Shown piece by piece: positions 40,201-52,200 of a DNA stretch of 64,000 nt. Positions within the stretch are counted from its first letter, which is position 1; each line of letters opens with the position of its first letter. The translations under genes were made by a program, and so were the position numbers. The notes below the pieces were generated by a model. The model searched no databases and was not told the DNA's origin. It saw only the letters and a list, made by a program, of their open reading frames with translations. This stretch comes from an uncultured Kiritimatiellota bacterium (GTDB taxonomy: Bacteria > Verrucomicrobiota > Kiritimatiellia > RFP12 > DVOR01): positions 1 through 64,000 of the forward strand of contig CALXSF010000003.1 in the NCBI GenBank assembly GCA_944391055.1, in the 5' to 3' direction.

Positions 40201-43200
40201 CGAGGTGGGCGACGAGCTCCTCGAGGGCGTCAACATGATGATCGTCCCCGGCCTCACCGGCGACTTCTCGCTCGCGTGGTGGCCCGTCGTCAATGCGAGT
40301 GGTTCTGTCGATCTCAACGCCGGTGCGCGCGGCAGCGTCGCCGCCGTCCAGTTGATCCAGGAGACCGCCCCCGACCTCGACGCCGCCCGCGTCTTCCGCG
40401 CCACCGTCTCCGGCGAGACCGATTGGGCCAGCGTCGCCTGGACGATGAACGGCGCCGAGACCGCCGAGCGGCCCGGCGAGGGCGACGTCGCCGAGCTCAT
40501 CCTCTCCGGCGACGCCACGCTCTCCTGCACCGACGCCGACGCCGCCGTCGGCACCCTCCGCGTCTACGGCGAAGGCCACGCCCTCGCCTTCCCCGCCGCC
40601 CAGCGTGAGAACCTCGCGGTCGGCGCTTGGGCCTTCCTCAACGACCTCACCTTCGTCCTCACCGCCGCGGAGGACACCCTCCCCGAGGCCACCCCCGGCC
40701 CCCGGCGCGTCCGCTACGACTATGCCTACGCGGGCGACTACGCCACCACCGCCGACCACGAGACGGAGTTCGCCGCCGGCTTCGAGGGCACCCTCAGCCA
40801 CGAAGGCGGCCTGGCCGAGTTCTCCGGCGGCACGGCCGCGCTCGTCATGGGCGCCTCCGCCACCGCCACCGACCTCGTCTTCTCCGGCGACGTCCGCGTC
40901 ACGACCACGGGCGACGGCAACACGGAGGGCTTCCGCTTCGGCAACGGCACCGTTGTCTTCCGCGGCAACGCCCAGGCCTCCCTCAGCCGCCTCCACCTCG
41001 GCGCGGCCAACACCAACGAGGCCGGCGTCATCGACTTCGTCGTCGAGGGCGACGCCTCCGTCACCGTCACCGGCTCGCAGAACATCCACTCCGGCACCAC
41101 CTGGAACACCAACACCCTCCAGCTCTGCGACTGGAACTGCACCACCACCCTCACCTTCCGCGGCAACGCCCGCTTCGCCGCCGAACAGGCCGACGCCGTG
41201 CTCGCCCACTCCGGCACCGCGGGCTTCACCCACACTCTGAACGTGGAGGATGAGGCCGAGGTGCGCGTCCGCGGCGTCGCCGTCCACGGCGCCGACCCGG
41301 CCAGCCTCAACCTCTCCGGCGGGCGTCTTCTGGTCGGCGAGGGCGGGTTCCGTTCCTACTCCGCCACCACCTCCGCCCTCTCCCTCGCCTTCGAGGGCGG
41401 CGCCCTCGGCGCCTTCGAGGACGCCACCCTCGGCGCCGACGCCGCCGCGGCGCTGACCGCCGTCTCCGGCTCGCCGGTCTTCGACGGCGACGACGGCGCG
41501 ACGCTCACCGTGGGCGCCGCCGCCCTCATCCCCGCCGACGCCGAGCGCCTCACCGTCCGGGGCGGCACGCTCCGGCTCGCCGCCGCCTCCCTTTCCGAGC
41601 TCCCCGCGCTGGAGCTCGACGGCGGCACGCTGGCGTTCACCGGCACCGCCTCCGCGCCCCGCCTCGCCTTCCAGGGCGGCGCGCTCGCGCTCGACGGCGG
41701 CTTCCTGACCCTCGACGCCTTCGTCGTCCATCAAGAGGCCGAGATCAGCATCCCCCTGGCCGAGCGCGTCAGCGACGGCGGCTACCTCGCCATGGCCTCC
41801 GGGCTCCCCGTCCCCGACACCTCCAACATCGTCTTCAGCCTCAGCCTTGACCCCGACCGCGCCGAGACCGCCCGCGTCCTGCCCCTGACACCCCTCTTCC
41901 TCGGCACCTACGCGGAGGGCGCCACCCCCTCCGTCCGCGGCTTCGGCATCGCCAACAACACCAACGGCGCCATCACCGACTACGAGGCCTGCTACGCCTC
42001 CGGCTCCGCCGGCCCCGGCCTCTACGTCGCCCTCCAGGGTGCCGAGGTCCAGCGCCAGCTCGACGTCGCCCTCAGCGCGCAGGAGCCCGGCGGCTACCGC
42101 CTCACCCAGTCCGCCGTCGACGCCTGGCCCTACCACGCCTTCACCGGCATGGTCAACGACGCCCGGCTGCTCATCGGCGAGGGCGGCGTGGCCCTCCCGC
42201 ACATGTCCTTCTCCGGCCAGCGCATCGTCATCGTCGCCGACGGCACCGAGCCCCATGTCCTCCTGCGCGGCATGAGCTGCTCGATCGGCGCCGAGCTGGT
42301 CTTCGACCTCTCCGGCTGGGCCGACGCGCTGCCCGCCTTCGTCCAAGGCGCCGTCCTCGACGTCCCCGCCAGCGTCTGCCTGGTCAGCGCCGGCACCGCC
42401 AAGAGCTCCCCGGCCATCCGCCTCTCCGCGGATCTCGGCGACTACGAGCCGCCCGCCGGCTTCACCGTCACCGTCGAGGCCACCTCCGACGGCGTCTACC
42501 TCGTCGCCCGCGCCGAGCGCCGCGCCCGCGCCGTCTCGGTCAACTTCACCGAGCGCGCCGTGCCCCTCGCCGCGCCCCCCGCCAAGCCCGGCGCCTACGC
42601 CGTGCCAGTGGCCGCGTGGAACGACCTCCAGGGCTCCTTCGCCTCCGCCGACCTCACCCTCTCGGACATCGCCGGGGCCCCCTCCGGCCAGGCGGTCGCC
42701 GCCTCCGGCCAGCCTACCCAGGTCGCCGCCTACGCCTCGCTCACCAACCGCGATGACGGGGCCCCCGCCTCCATCCTCCAGGTGTGGCTCGACGACTCCG
42801 CCGCGCAGACCCTCCGCGTCTCCAACGTGCCCTTCGCCGCCTACCGCCTCGCCTTCATCTTCTCCAACGACCTCGAGGGCGCCGCCTACGCCCCCGTCAC
42901 CGTCAACGGCGTCCCCTACTGCATGGACGCCGAGGGCTTCGTCCGCCGCGACGTCCGGGGCTACGAGGGCCGCGACCGCAACGGCAACCTGACCATCGAC
43001 ATCCCCGCCGACGACGCCTGGGGCTCCACCGACCGCCCCGACGCCGCCGACCCCATCCGCCTTGGCGCCAACGCCCTCGTCACCGACGTCCTCACCGCCT
43101 CGGCCGCCGAGATCGCCCTCCCCGCCTTCGCGTACGCCCGCACCTACGCCGGGCTCGCCGCCCTCCAGATCATCGAGGCCCCCGAGCCCACCGACGCCGT

Positions 43201-46200
43201 CGAGGCCGCCGCCTACACCCTCGACTGGTCCCTCCACGGCGACACGGATCTCACCCTCGCCGACGTCGACCTCGACGACGGCTCCGAGACCGCCGCCCGC
43301 TGGGTCAGCGGCCCCGACAACGCCCTCACCGTCAGCGTCCCCGCCGGCTACGACGTCTCCCTCACCCTCCCCGCCGGCTTCGAGGCCGACCGCCTCATTT
43401 GCGAGGGCGAGGGTTCCCTCACCCTCCGCGTCGCCTCCGGCGGCGCCGCCCTCAATCGCCTCAACGCCGCCCGCCTGGCCAACCTCACCGTCGGCTTCCC
43501 CTGCACCGGCGTCGACTACACCCCCGCCCAGGGGCTCAACCGCTTCGAGGGCGCCTTCGATAACAATGGCGAGACCTACGTCATCGCCGAGGGCTCCACC
43601 CTCTCCCTCGGCCCCGACTCCGGCATCGTCACCAACTTCGACGAAGGCACCGCCTCCCTCCTCATCGACGCCACCTCCACCGGCACCCTCCGTCGCGACT
43701 ATCCCACCGTCAACGCCTCCGCCGACACCAACCTGACGATGGCCTTCCGCGACGGCGTCGGCCCCGGCGACGGCAACGTCATCAACAACTCCGCCCACCT
43801 CCTCGTCGAGGACGGCGACACGCTTGCCATCACCGACCGCTACCACATCGACTCCACCTCCGGCGAATGGCGCTACACCCAGACCGGCGGCCTCGCCCAG
43901 TTCCTCAACACCACCGCCAACGAGGGCGGCCTCCTCATCTTCAACAACGCCGCCGCCATCGGCTCCACGGGCACCCTCACCCTCACCGGCGGCCGCCTCG
44001 AGGCCTACATCGTCTCCTCCTGGCGGCAGGATTCCACCGTCACCGCCGACCTCTCCGGCGACGCCGTCCTCGCCGTCGGCGCGGGCGGCCTGCGTACCCA
44101 CGCCTCCGGCGCCACCTTCGACCTCGCCTTCCGCGACGACGCCACGCTCGAGCTCACCGACGCCACCCTCCCCCTCAGCGGCACCGGCCAGGTCGCCGCC
44201 AGCTTCCAGGGCGGGCGTATCCGCCTGGGCGAGACCGCCCAGGGCGGCGAATCCGAGCTCTCCGTGCCGCTCACCTTCGCCGGCACCGAGGCGAACCCCA
44301 CCCGCGTCGAGGCCGGCTCCTTCGGCACGCTCCTGCTTGGGGCGGCGAACGCCGGCTCCGGCGAGATCCGCGTCGAGAGCGGCACCCTCGCCACCGCCAC
44401 CGCCACCGCCCTCGGCAACGCCACCGTCACCGTCGCCCCCGGCGCGACCTTCGAATCCCGCTACGTCTCCGGCGTCCCCTCCGGCGGCTCGGGCGGGACG
44501 GCCGCCTCCGGCCGCTCCAGCATCTCCGTCAACATCGTCGGCGGGTATGTCTACCAGAGCTACGACTACCCCGGCACGGAGGTCTCCGGCCCCACCGGCC
44601 TCTGGCCCGTCGCCGCGAACGGCTGGAACAACCTCTTCCCCGCCGACGACAGCAGCACCGACTTCCAGTCCAGCCCCACCGTCTCCTCCGGCATCCTGGA
44701 GGTCGACGGCGCCACCGGCACGACCCGCGAGACCTCGGTCTCCGTAACCGGCCTGGGCAAGGAGAGCACCTGCCTGGATGTCCCGAGCTCCTCCGCCGCG
44801 AACCCGCCCGCCTCCGCTGCCGGCTCCCTGACCTATGGCGGCATCGGCCTGTGGATCGCTGGCACGTCCACGCGCGCCCCCGGCCTCCTCGTCGAGGACA
44901 TCCCCTACGACTCCTACGACGCCTACATCTACCTCGGCGGCCGCGAGGACGGCGTCTTCCCCGCCGTCTCCGTCAACGGCTCCTGGTACAAGGGCGACGG
45001 CTCGGCCACCGTCTCCGCCGCCGTCACCGACGGCATGGCTGAGACCTGGGGCAGCACCGCCGACGCCCGGGAGTCGAACGGCGCGCTCACCTTCCGCGAG
45101 GGCGTGAACGTCCTCGTCGTCCGCGGCCTCACCGGCGACCTTTCCGTCCTCTGCCCGCACACCGGCGCCGAGGGCCTCGCCGCGTCCGACGGCGGCGTCC
45201 GCGTCGATTCCGCCGCGGGCAACGCCTTCCTCGCGGGCGTCCAGATCGTCTCGACGGAGGCGGCGGAGGCGGACGAGGGCGACGACACGCCCACCGTGAC
45301 GCAGCCCGTGCCCGTCACCGACATCCGCCTCTCCACCACCGGCAAGAGCGGCGGCACCGCCATCCAGGAGCTCCGCCTCTACGACGGCGGCACGTGGATC
45401 TATCCTTGGCCGCTCGGCACGACCATCGAGGGGACCGCCGGGAACGGCTCCGGGAACGAGGGGCTGAACGCGCTCATCGACGGCGTGGCCGGATCCTCCG
45501 GCACCGTCGGCACCGACGCCACCCCCCTCAACCCGGAGACCGGCGAGGCCTATTCCTACACCGGGCCCGTCAAGCACAACAAGTGGTACGTCATCAGCAC
45601 CAGCGACTGCACGGCCACCATCCACCTCGGCGAGCCGACCGTCTTCGACGCCTACGCCTTCGTCATCTCCGACGCCGCGAGCCGCACCCCCACGGAGTGG
45701 ACGCTCGAGGTCTCCTACGACAACGGCGGCTCCTGGGAGACGGTGGACACCAAGAGCGGCTTTGAGTCCCCCTCGGCCAACACCGAGACCGAACGCTGGG
45801 CCGTGAGCCTCCGCACGGAGGAGGTGCCCCTCGAGGGCGAGGGCCAGGACCGGGTTGTCTTCGAGGCCGGCTCCACCCTCCGCGCCGTCGCCCTCGCCGA
45901 GACGCCCACCCTCCCCTACGCCGCCAAGCTCGCTGGCTCCATCGGCCTCCCCGCCGAGGGCAAGGACGCGCTCCGCTTCTTCCTCAACGGCGTGGAATAC
46001 GCGCCGGACGCCGTGACGGTGGAGCAGGGCACCGGCACCGTCACCTTCGGCGAGGGCGGGGCCCTCACCACCGAGGCCGTCGTCTGGGACACCGTCAACG
46101 CCCTCTCCGGCGTCTGGGCCAACGGCGTCTCCGGCCCCTGGCAGGACGGCGAGACCTACCGCGACGGCGCCGCCGTCACCTTCCCCGCCAAGACCGACAC

Positions 46201-49200
46201 CACCGACCCCATCACCGTCACCGTCCAGGGCGTCGTCGCCCCCGCGACCTTTGACCTCGACGTCGGCGACAGCTACACCTTCGCCGCGGACGCCGAGGGC
46301 GGCCGGATCGACCTCTCCGCCGTCGCGGCCGACGAGAACAGCCGCTATCCCATCGGCAGCGGCGTGACGCTCGACGTGCCCATCGGCACCGCCCTGCCCA
46401 CCACCGGCCCCCACGCCCCCTACGCCGCGCTCCGCCTCTTCGGGCGGCTCAGCGACGGCGGCCGCACCGCCACCCTCCTCGGCAGCGGCGCCATCGGCGG
46501 CTCCGGCCAAGGCACCCACGGCGTCTGGCACACCGGCAGCGGCGGCGACCTGACGTGGACGCCGCACACCGGCGAGACCCAGATCCTCTCCGCCTTCGGC
46601 ACCCACCTCAGCGGCGACGGCACCATCACCGTCGCCGGGCAGACCGACGACGAGGGCAACGTCGTCGGCGGCGGCACCCTCCAGTTCGGCGGCACCCTCA
46701 ACGGCACCAACTGGAACGGCTCCTTCACCGGTGCCTTCGCCGTCCGCGACGGCGCCACCATGGACTTCACCATGACCCGCGCCTACGGGGAGGACGCCGA
46801 CGAGCAGTCCCTCTTCCGCAACGGCACCACCGCCATCTTCACCGGCGACCACGTCGGCTTCACGCTGACCAACCACGGCACGCTCCGCTTCAGTGGCTGC
46901 CGCGGCATCGTCGGCGGCTGGAGCAACGCCCGCCAGGAGAGCCTCGTCCAAAGCCAGCCCATCCACATCGGCTACGGCTCGGCGGTGGAATACAACTACA
47001 AGGCCACCTCCAACGGCCAGCAATACACGCCCTATGGCTTCCTCTTCAACGGCGACGGCGCGGCCATCCGCATCCTCGACGGCGACGACTCCGCCCCCTC
47101 CAAGGGCGCCAACTATCGCGGCCTCTTCCAGGGCGTCGGCACCACCCTCATCGTCGCCGGCGTGGGCGAGGCGGGCGACCCCGCCGACCCGAAGACCGAT
47201 GACACCTACGTCCAGAACCCCGAGGACCCCGACGGCGACCCCATCCCCTCCGAGACCTATGGCCTCCTCACCGAGGGCATCACCGCCACCATCGAGGGCG
47301 AGGAAGGCACCAGCCTCCGCTGCTGGAGGCGCAGCGACCTCTCCTACGCCGACCCCGTCCTCCAGGTGGGCACCAACTCCACCCTCCGCATCCTCTGCGA
47401 CATGCAGAGCGGCAGCGACGGCGGCTTCGACAAGACCGGCCCCGGCCGCCTCACCCTCGAGCACGCCGAGTATCCCTCCGAGCTCCACATCGACGTCCAG
47501 GAAGGCACCCTCGGCGGCGACGGCGAGCTGACCTACGACGCCTCCGACGTCACCGTCCGCACCGGCGCGGCCATCGAGGCCGGGCTCACCCTGCCCCTCC
47601 TCACCCTCGAGCCCAACGCCGCGCTCGTCGTCGACGTCACCGGCCAGCGCCAGCTCCGCGCCGACCGCGTCCTCTTCGAGACCGGCGGCGTCTACCCCGT
47701 CCGCGCCCTCGGCGACATCCCCGACCCCACCGGCCGCGAGCCCGTCAAGGTCATGGCCTGGGGCGGCGCGCAGGGCGTCGGCGCCGTCACCTTCGCGCTC
47801 GACGAGGCCCTCCTCGCCGCCGGCTACGGCGTCGAGGTGCGCGCCGACGGGCTCTACCTCATGTCCACCGTCACCTACGTCCGCGAGCTGGACATCGCCG
47901 TCGACCCCGCCAACCCGCCCTCGGTCTACCGCGTGGCCTGGTATTCCACCGGCGCGTGGTACCTCCTGGGCGACCCGGCCAAGACCCCGTGCGATTGGGC
48001 GGTCACCGCCACCCAGGGCGCCAACGCCCTCTTCGTCCTCCCCGATGCGTACGCCGACGGCACGGTCGTCCCGCCGCGCGTCGTCCTCGTCCTCGACCGC
48101 CCCGTCTCCTTCTCCTCCGTCCGCTTCGCCGTGCGCGTCACCGACCCCGCGAGCGGCGCCGAGACCTTCGAGACGCGCTCCGTCGCCGTCGTCTACCACT
48201 ACGACCTGACCAACGAGGCCATGCCCGGCGAGGATCAGGCCCTCAGTTTCACCTGGGTGCCCAGCCTCACCGTCATCGCCCCCGAGGGGCTCCCCGCCGG
48301 CACCGCCTCCATCTCCGCCGACGTCCCCGCGGGCTATGCCTATGAGCTGCGCGACAACACCGCCGTCGTCTACGCCTCCGCCACGCGCCCCGCCCTCAAC
48401 GTCTCCTTCACCGGCAAGAGCCAGGGCGACCCCTCGTGGCTCGACGCCGACGCCGACCCCTGCGGCGCCGTCGCCTTCGCCGGCGTCTACTGGAACAACG
48501 CCCTCGCCGGCGTCGGCGGCGACACCCAGTACGTCGCCCAGTCCGGCAGCCACACCCTCTATCGCCTCGACGCCACCGTCGCCGGCGTCGGCACCGACGC
48601 GGAGGGCCACGTCATCACCGCCCCCGTCTCCTTCGTCACCGTCGGCGCCACCAACGTCGGTTCCCGTCGCGGCGAAAGCCAGGCCTGCCTGGCCGCCTCC
48701 TTCCTCGCCGGCTCCAACACCGACCTGCCCGCCGACCTCCTGGCCTCCGGGAACATGGACGACCCCGCCACCTCTTCCGGCTGGGCCCTCAAGGTCGAGG
48801 AGATCCCCTTCGCCCGCTATGACCTCTACCTCCTCTTCGCCGGCGAGGCCGACGGCGCCGTCACCTATCCCGCCGTCCGCGTCAAGGTCGGCTCCGGCGC
48901 CTGGCACACCTACACCTTCGTGAACGGCTGGACGGCCCCCGGCCACACCGGCGACGCCTGGGCCGGCGAGGGCGGCGTCCGCGACGTCGGCTTCCAGGAC
49001 GGCCTCAACGTCCTCCACCTCCGCCTCGAGGGCGCCGAGGGCGGCACCCTCCAGGTCGCCCCCTGCGACGGCGGCAACGACAACCCCGCCGCCGTCGGCC
49101 TGGCCGCCATCCAGATCGTCTCCTGCGAGGACGACGGCGCCTCCCTCCGCCGCCTCGGCGCGGGCGCCTGGAGCGACCCCTCCGGCTGGGAGCTCGTCTC

Positions 49201-52200
49201 CGACGCCGGCACTGAGACCGGCGCCTGGGCCGACTCCACCGCCGAGGCCCCCCGCGTCGCCCTCATCCCCTCCACCACCCGCCTCGAGGCCGACATGGCC
49301 GCCGCCGCGCCCTACCTCCGCCTCACCGGTGCGGCCACGATGACCTTCGAGGGCCTCGCCGGCGCCCTCTCCGTCGGCGCGCTCGACCTCTCCGAGATGG
49401 ATTCCGGCGCCACCCTCAACTTCGCCGAGGACATCTTCGCCACCACGCCCAACGTCATCCTCGCCCCCGACCTCACCCTCACCCTCCCCGAGAGCGACAC
49501 CGGCACCACCCGCGTCGGCTGGCGCTGGGTCATGGACGACGCCACCCGCACCGGCGGCGCCACCTCCCAGACCGCCACCCTCCACAAGACCCGCGGCGGC
49601 GAGCTCGTCATCGAGAACGAGTTCCAAGGCCAGCTCCAGATCGACGAGGGCACCCTCTGGCTCTCCACCGAGAACGGCGCCTACGACCGCACCGGCAAGC
49701 CCATCGCCGGCGACGGCATCTTCGGCAAGACCGGCCCCGGCGACCTCTTCGTCGAGTGGGACGACCTGCGCACCACCGGCGCCTCCGGCGGCATCATCGC
49801 CCGCTGCGACGGCGGCGTCCTCTACCTCCAGGCCAACAACGCCGACGCCGCCAACCTGCCCCAGGGCATGACCGTCCGCGCCGAGGGCTCCGGCACCATC
49901 CTCTTCACGCACACCGGCGGCGAGGAGCGCAACTACTTCCGCGACGGCACGCTGCTGGGCTCGGACGGCGGCACCATCCGCTTCCGCAGTTGCTCCAACA
50001 TCTTCACGCAGACCCGCGCCGACATGCCCAACATCCGCCTCGAGGGCGGCCAGCTCTACAACGAGGTCGGCAGCCATATCCATGTGGCCGACTTCATCTC
50101 CGCCGGCGACTCCCGCATCTATTACTCCGGGAACAGCACCACCGGCACGTGGTACCGCGAGGCCTTTAACCTGTGGGATAGCCGCCTCGTCGTCGAGAGC
50201 GGCACCCTCGCCGCCCACGCCGACACCGGGCAAAACAACTCCTTCGTCATCCGCGCCGTGGAGGATTACGGCTACGGCACCGGCTCCTACATCCAGGTCG
50301 CCGCGGGCGCCGCCTTCTACTCCGACCTCCCCATCCAGGGCGGTCAGGGCAACGCCAACCGCAACCTCATCAAGACCGGCGGCGGCATCTGGGTGCAGAC
50401 CCGCTCCACCGCCAACGGCGCCGGCAACAACGGCTCTTCGTGGTGGGCCTCCGACCTCCAGATCCGCGAGGGCACCCTCCGCTTCAACCTCGGCACGTTC
50501 GAGCAGTCCCAGCAGGGCGGCACCCGCGCCATCAACGTCTACGACGGCGCCCGCCTCGACGGCGCGGGCCGCATCAACAACAACATCAATGTCACCATCA
50601 ACGGCGGCGCCACCCTCGCTTCCGGCCTCCCCGATGGTTGGGAGGGCATCGGCCGCGACTTCCGGTGGTACAATGCGAGCAACTTCCCCGCCGCCTTCAA
50701 GGGCGAGCCCTCCAACTCCCTCGGCCGACTCTACGTCGAAGGGAATCTCACCTTCGGGAACGGCGCCACCTTCGAGGTGAACCTCAACCAAGGCAACCTG
50801 CTCCATGTCGATGGCACTGTGACCTTCGGCAGCACGCTCACCGTGCGCCTCGAGAACCTGCCCACCGCCCTGCCCACCGCGCGCCGCCTCACCGACTTCG
50901 TCGGCACGGTCTCCGGCTCGCCCGCCATCTCCTGCCCCGAGGCCGCCGCCCTAGACGCCGAGATCCGCCTCTGCACCGAGGCCGACGCCACCCGCGAGGG
51001 CGACGACGAGCAGGTCAACCTCTGGCTCATCCCCTCCGAGGCCAACTACACCTGGGCCGACCAGGACGGCAATTGGTCCGCCGCCCTCTGGCGCCAGGGC
51101 GACACGGAAGGCGTCGCCTTCCCCTACGCTGAGAACGCCGCCGCCACCAACGCCCCCACCGCCCGCGTCCAAGCCTCCGCCCGTGACTTCGCCCTCGCCG
51201 TCGACAAGGGCGAGCGCGTCTCCGATGGCCGCGCCTGGGGCATCTACGCCCTCGTCTTCGCCTCCGAGGCCGGGCGCGCCGCCACCCTCACGCAGGGCGC
51301 CGCCGTCACCGCCGACGCGGACGGCCTGCCCACCTACGACGGGTTGAACCGCCCCTCCGTCGGCGTCTCCCTCTGGAAGCTCGGCGACGGCCGGAGCGTC
51401 CTTGAGACCCCGCTCTCCCTCGGCTCCGCCGGCGGCGCGGCCACCGGCACCATCGCCGCCGGCGAGCTCCGCTTCCGCCGCGCCATCATCCAGGAGACCC
51501 CCTCCGCCGGCGTCGCCCGCAACACGGCCCCCATCGACCTGGAGATCTACGATGGCGCCACCGTCGCCTTCGACCTCACCGCCACCGAGGCCGAGGTCAA
51601 CTACCTCGAGGCCCAGGGCGACACCCAAGGCTGGTCGCCCCTCCTCCAGACCCTGAGCGGCGCGCTCACCGGCTCCGGCACGCTCGCCGTCGTCGGCGAC
51701 GCCGCCGCCGCGGCCGTCGACGGGCAGGGCAATCCCCTCTTCGGCGCCTCCCGCCCGCAGGTCACCCTCACCGGCACCGCCGACGGCGGCGTCTCCTACG
51801 CCGTCACCAACGCCACGCTGACGCTCGCCGGGGCCATCCCCTCCGGCTCCTACGACACCGCCACCCGCCGCGCCGCCGACGTCGGCCTCGGCGGCCGCCT
51901 CGAGCTCAACGCCACCACCGCCCTCGGCTGGGCCACCAACTGGGTCTGGCGCCTCTCCGCCGACACCGCCGAGAACGGCCGCGCCGCCGTCGTCGCCACC
52001 ACCCAGAACGCCCGCCTCCGCGGCGCCGTCCAGGTGATCCGCACCGGCGACGACGCCGCCGCCGAGCAGAGCGCCACCTTCGGCACCACCCAGGCCTACC
52101 TCGACGCGCCCCTCGCCGTCGACGTCCCCGCCGCCACGACCCTCCAGCTCCTCGGCTTCTGGCAGACCCCGCAGGACGCCGCCGCCACGGCCTCCCTCGC

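Noticed and set aside
29192..50806. A 7204-codon open frame antisense to the giant gene
   Set aside because: Stops are rare in this frame because of GC-rich codon use. The translation is low-complexity Gly/Val/Ala/Glu, with no signal peptide, ribosome site or domain, while the sense frame has clear domains.
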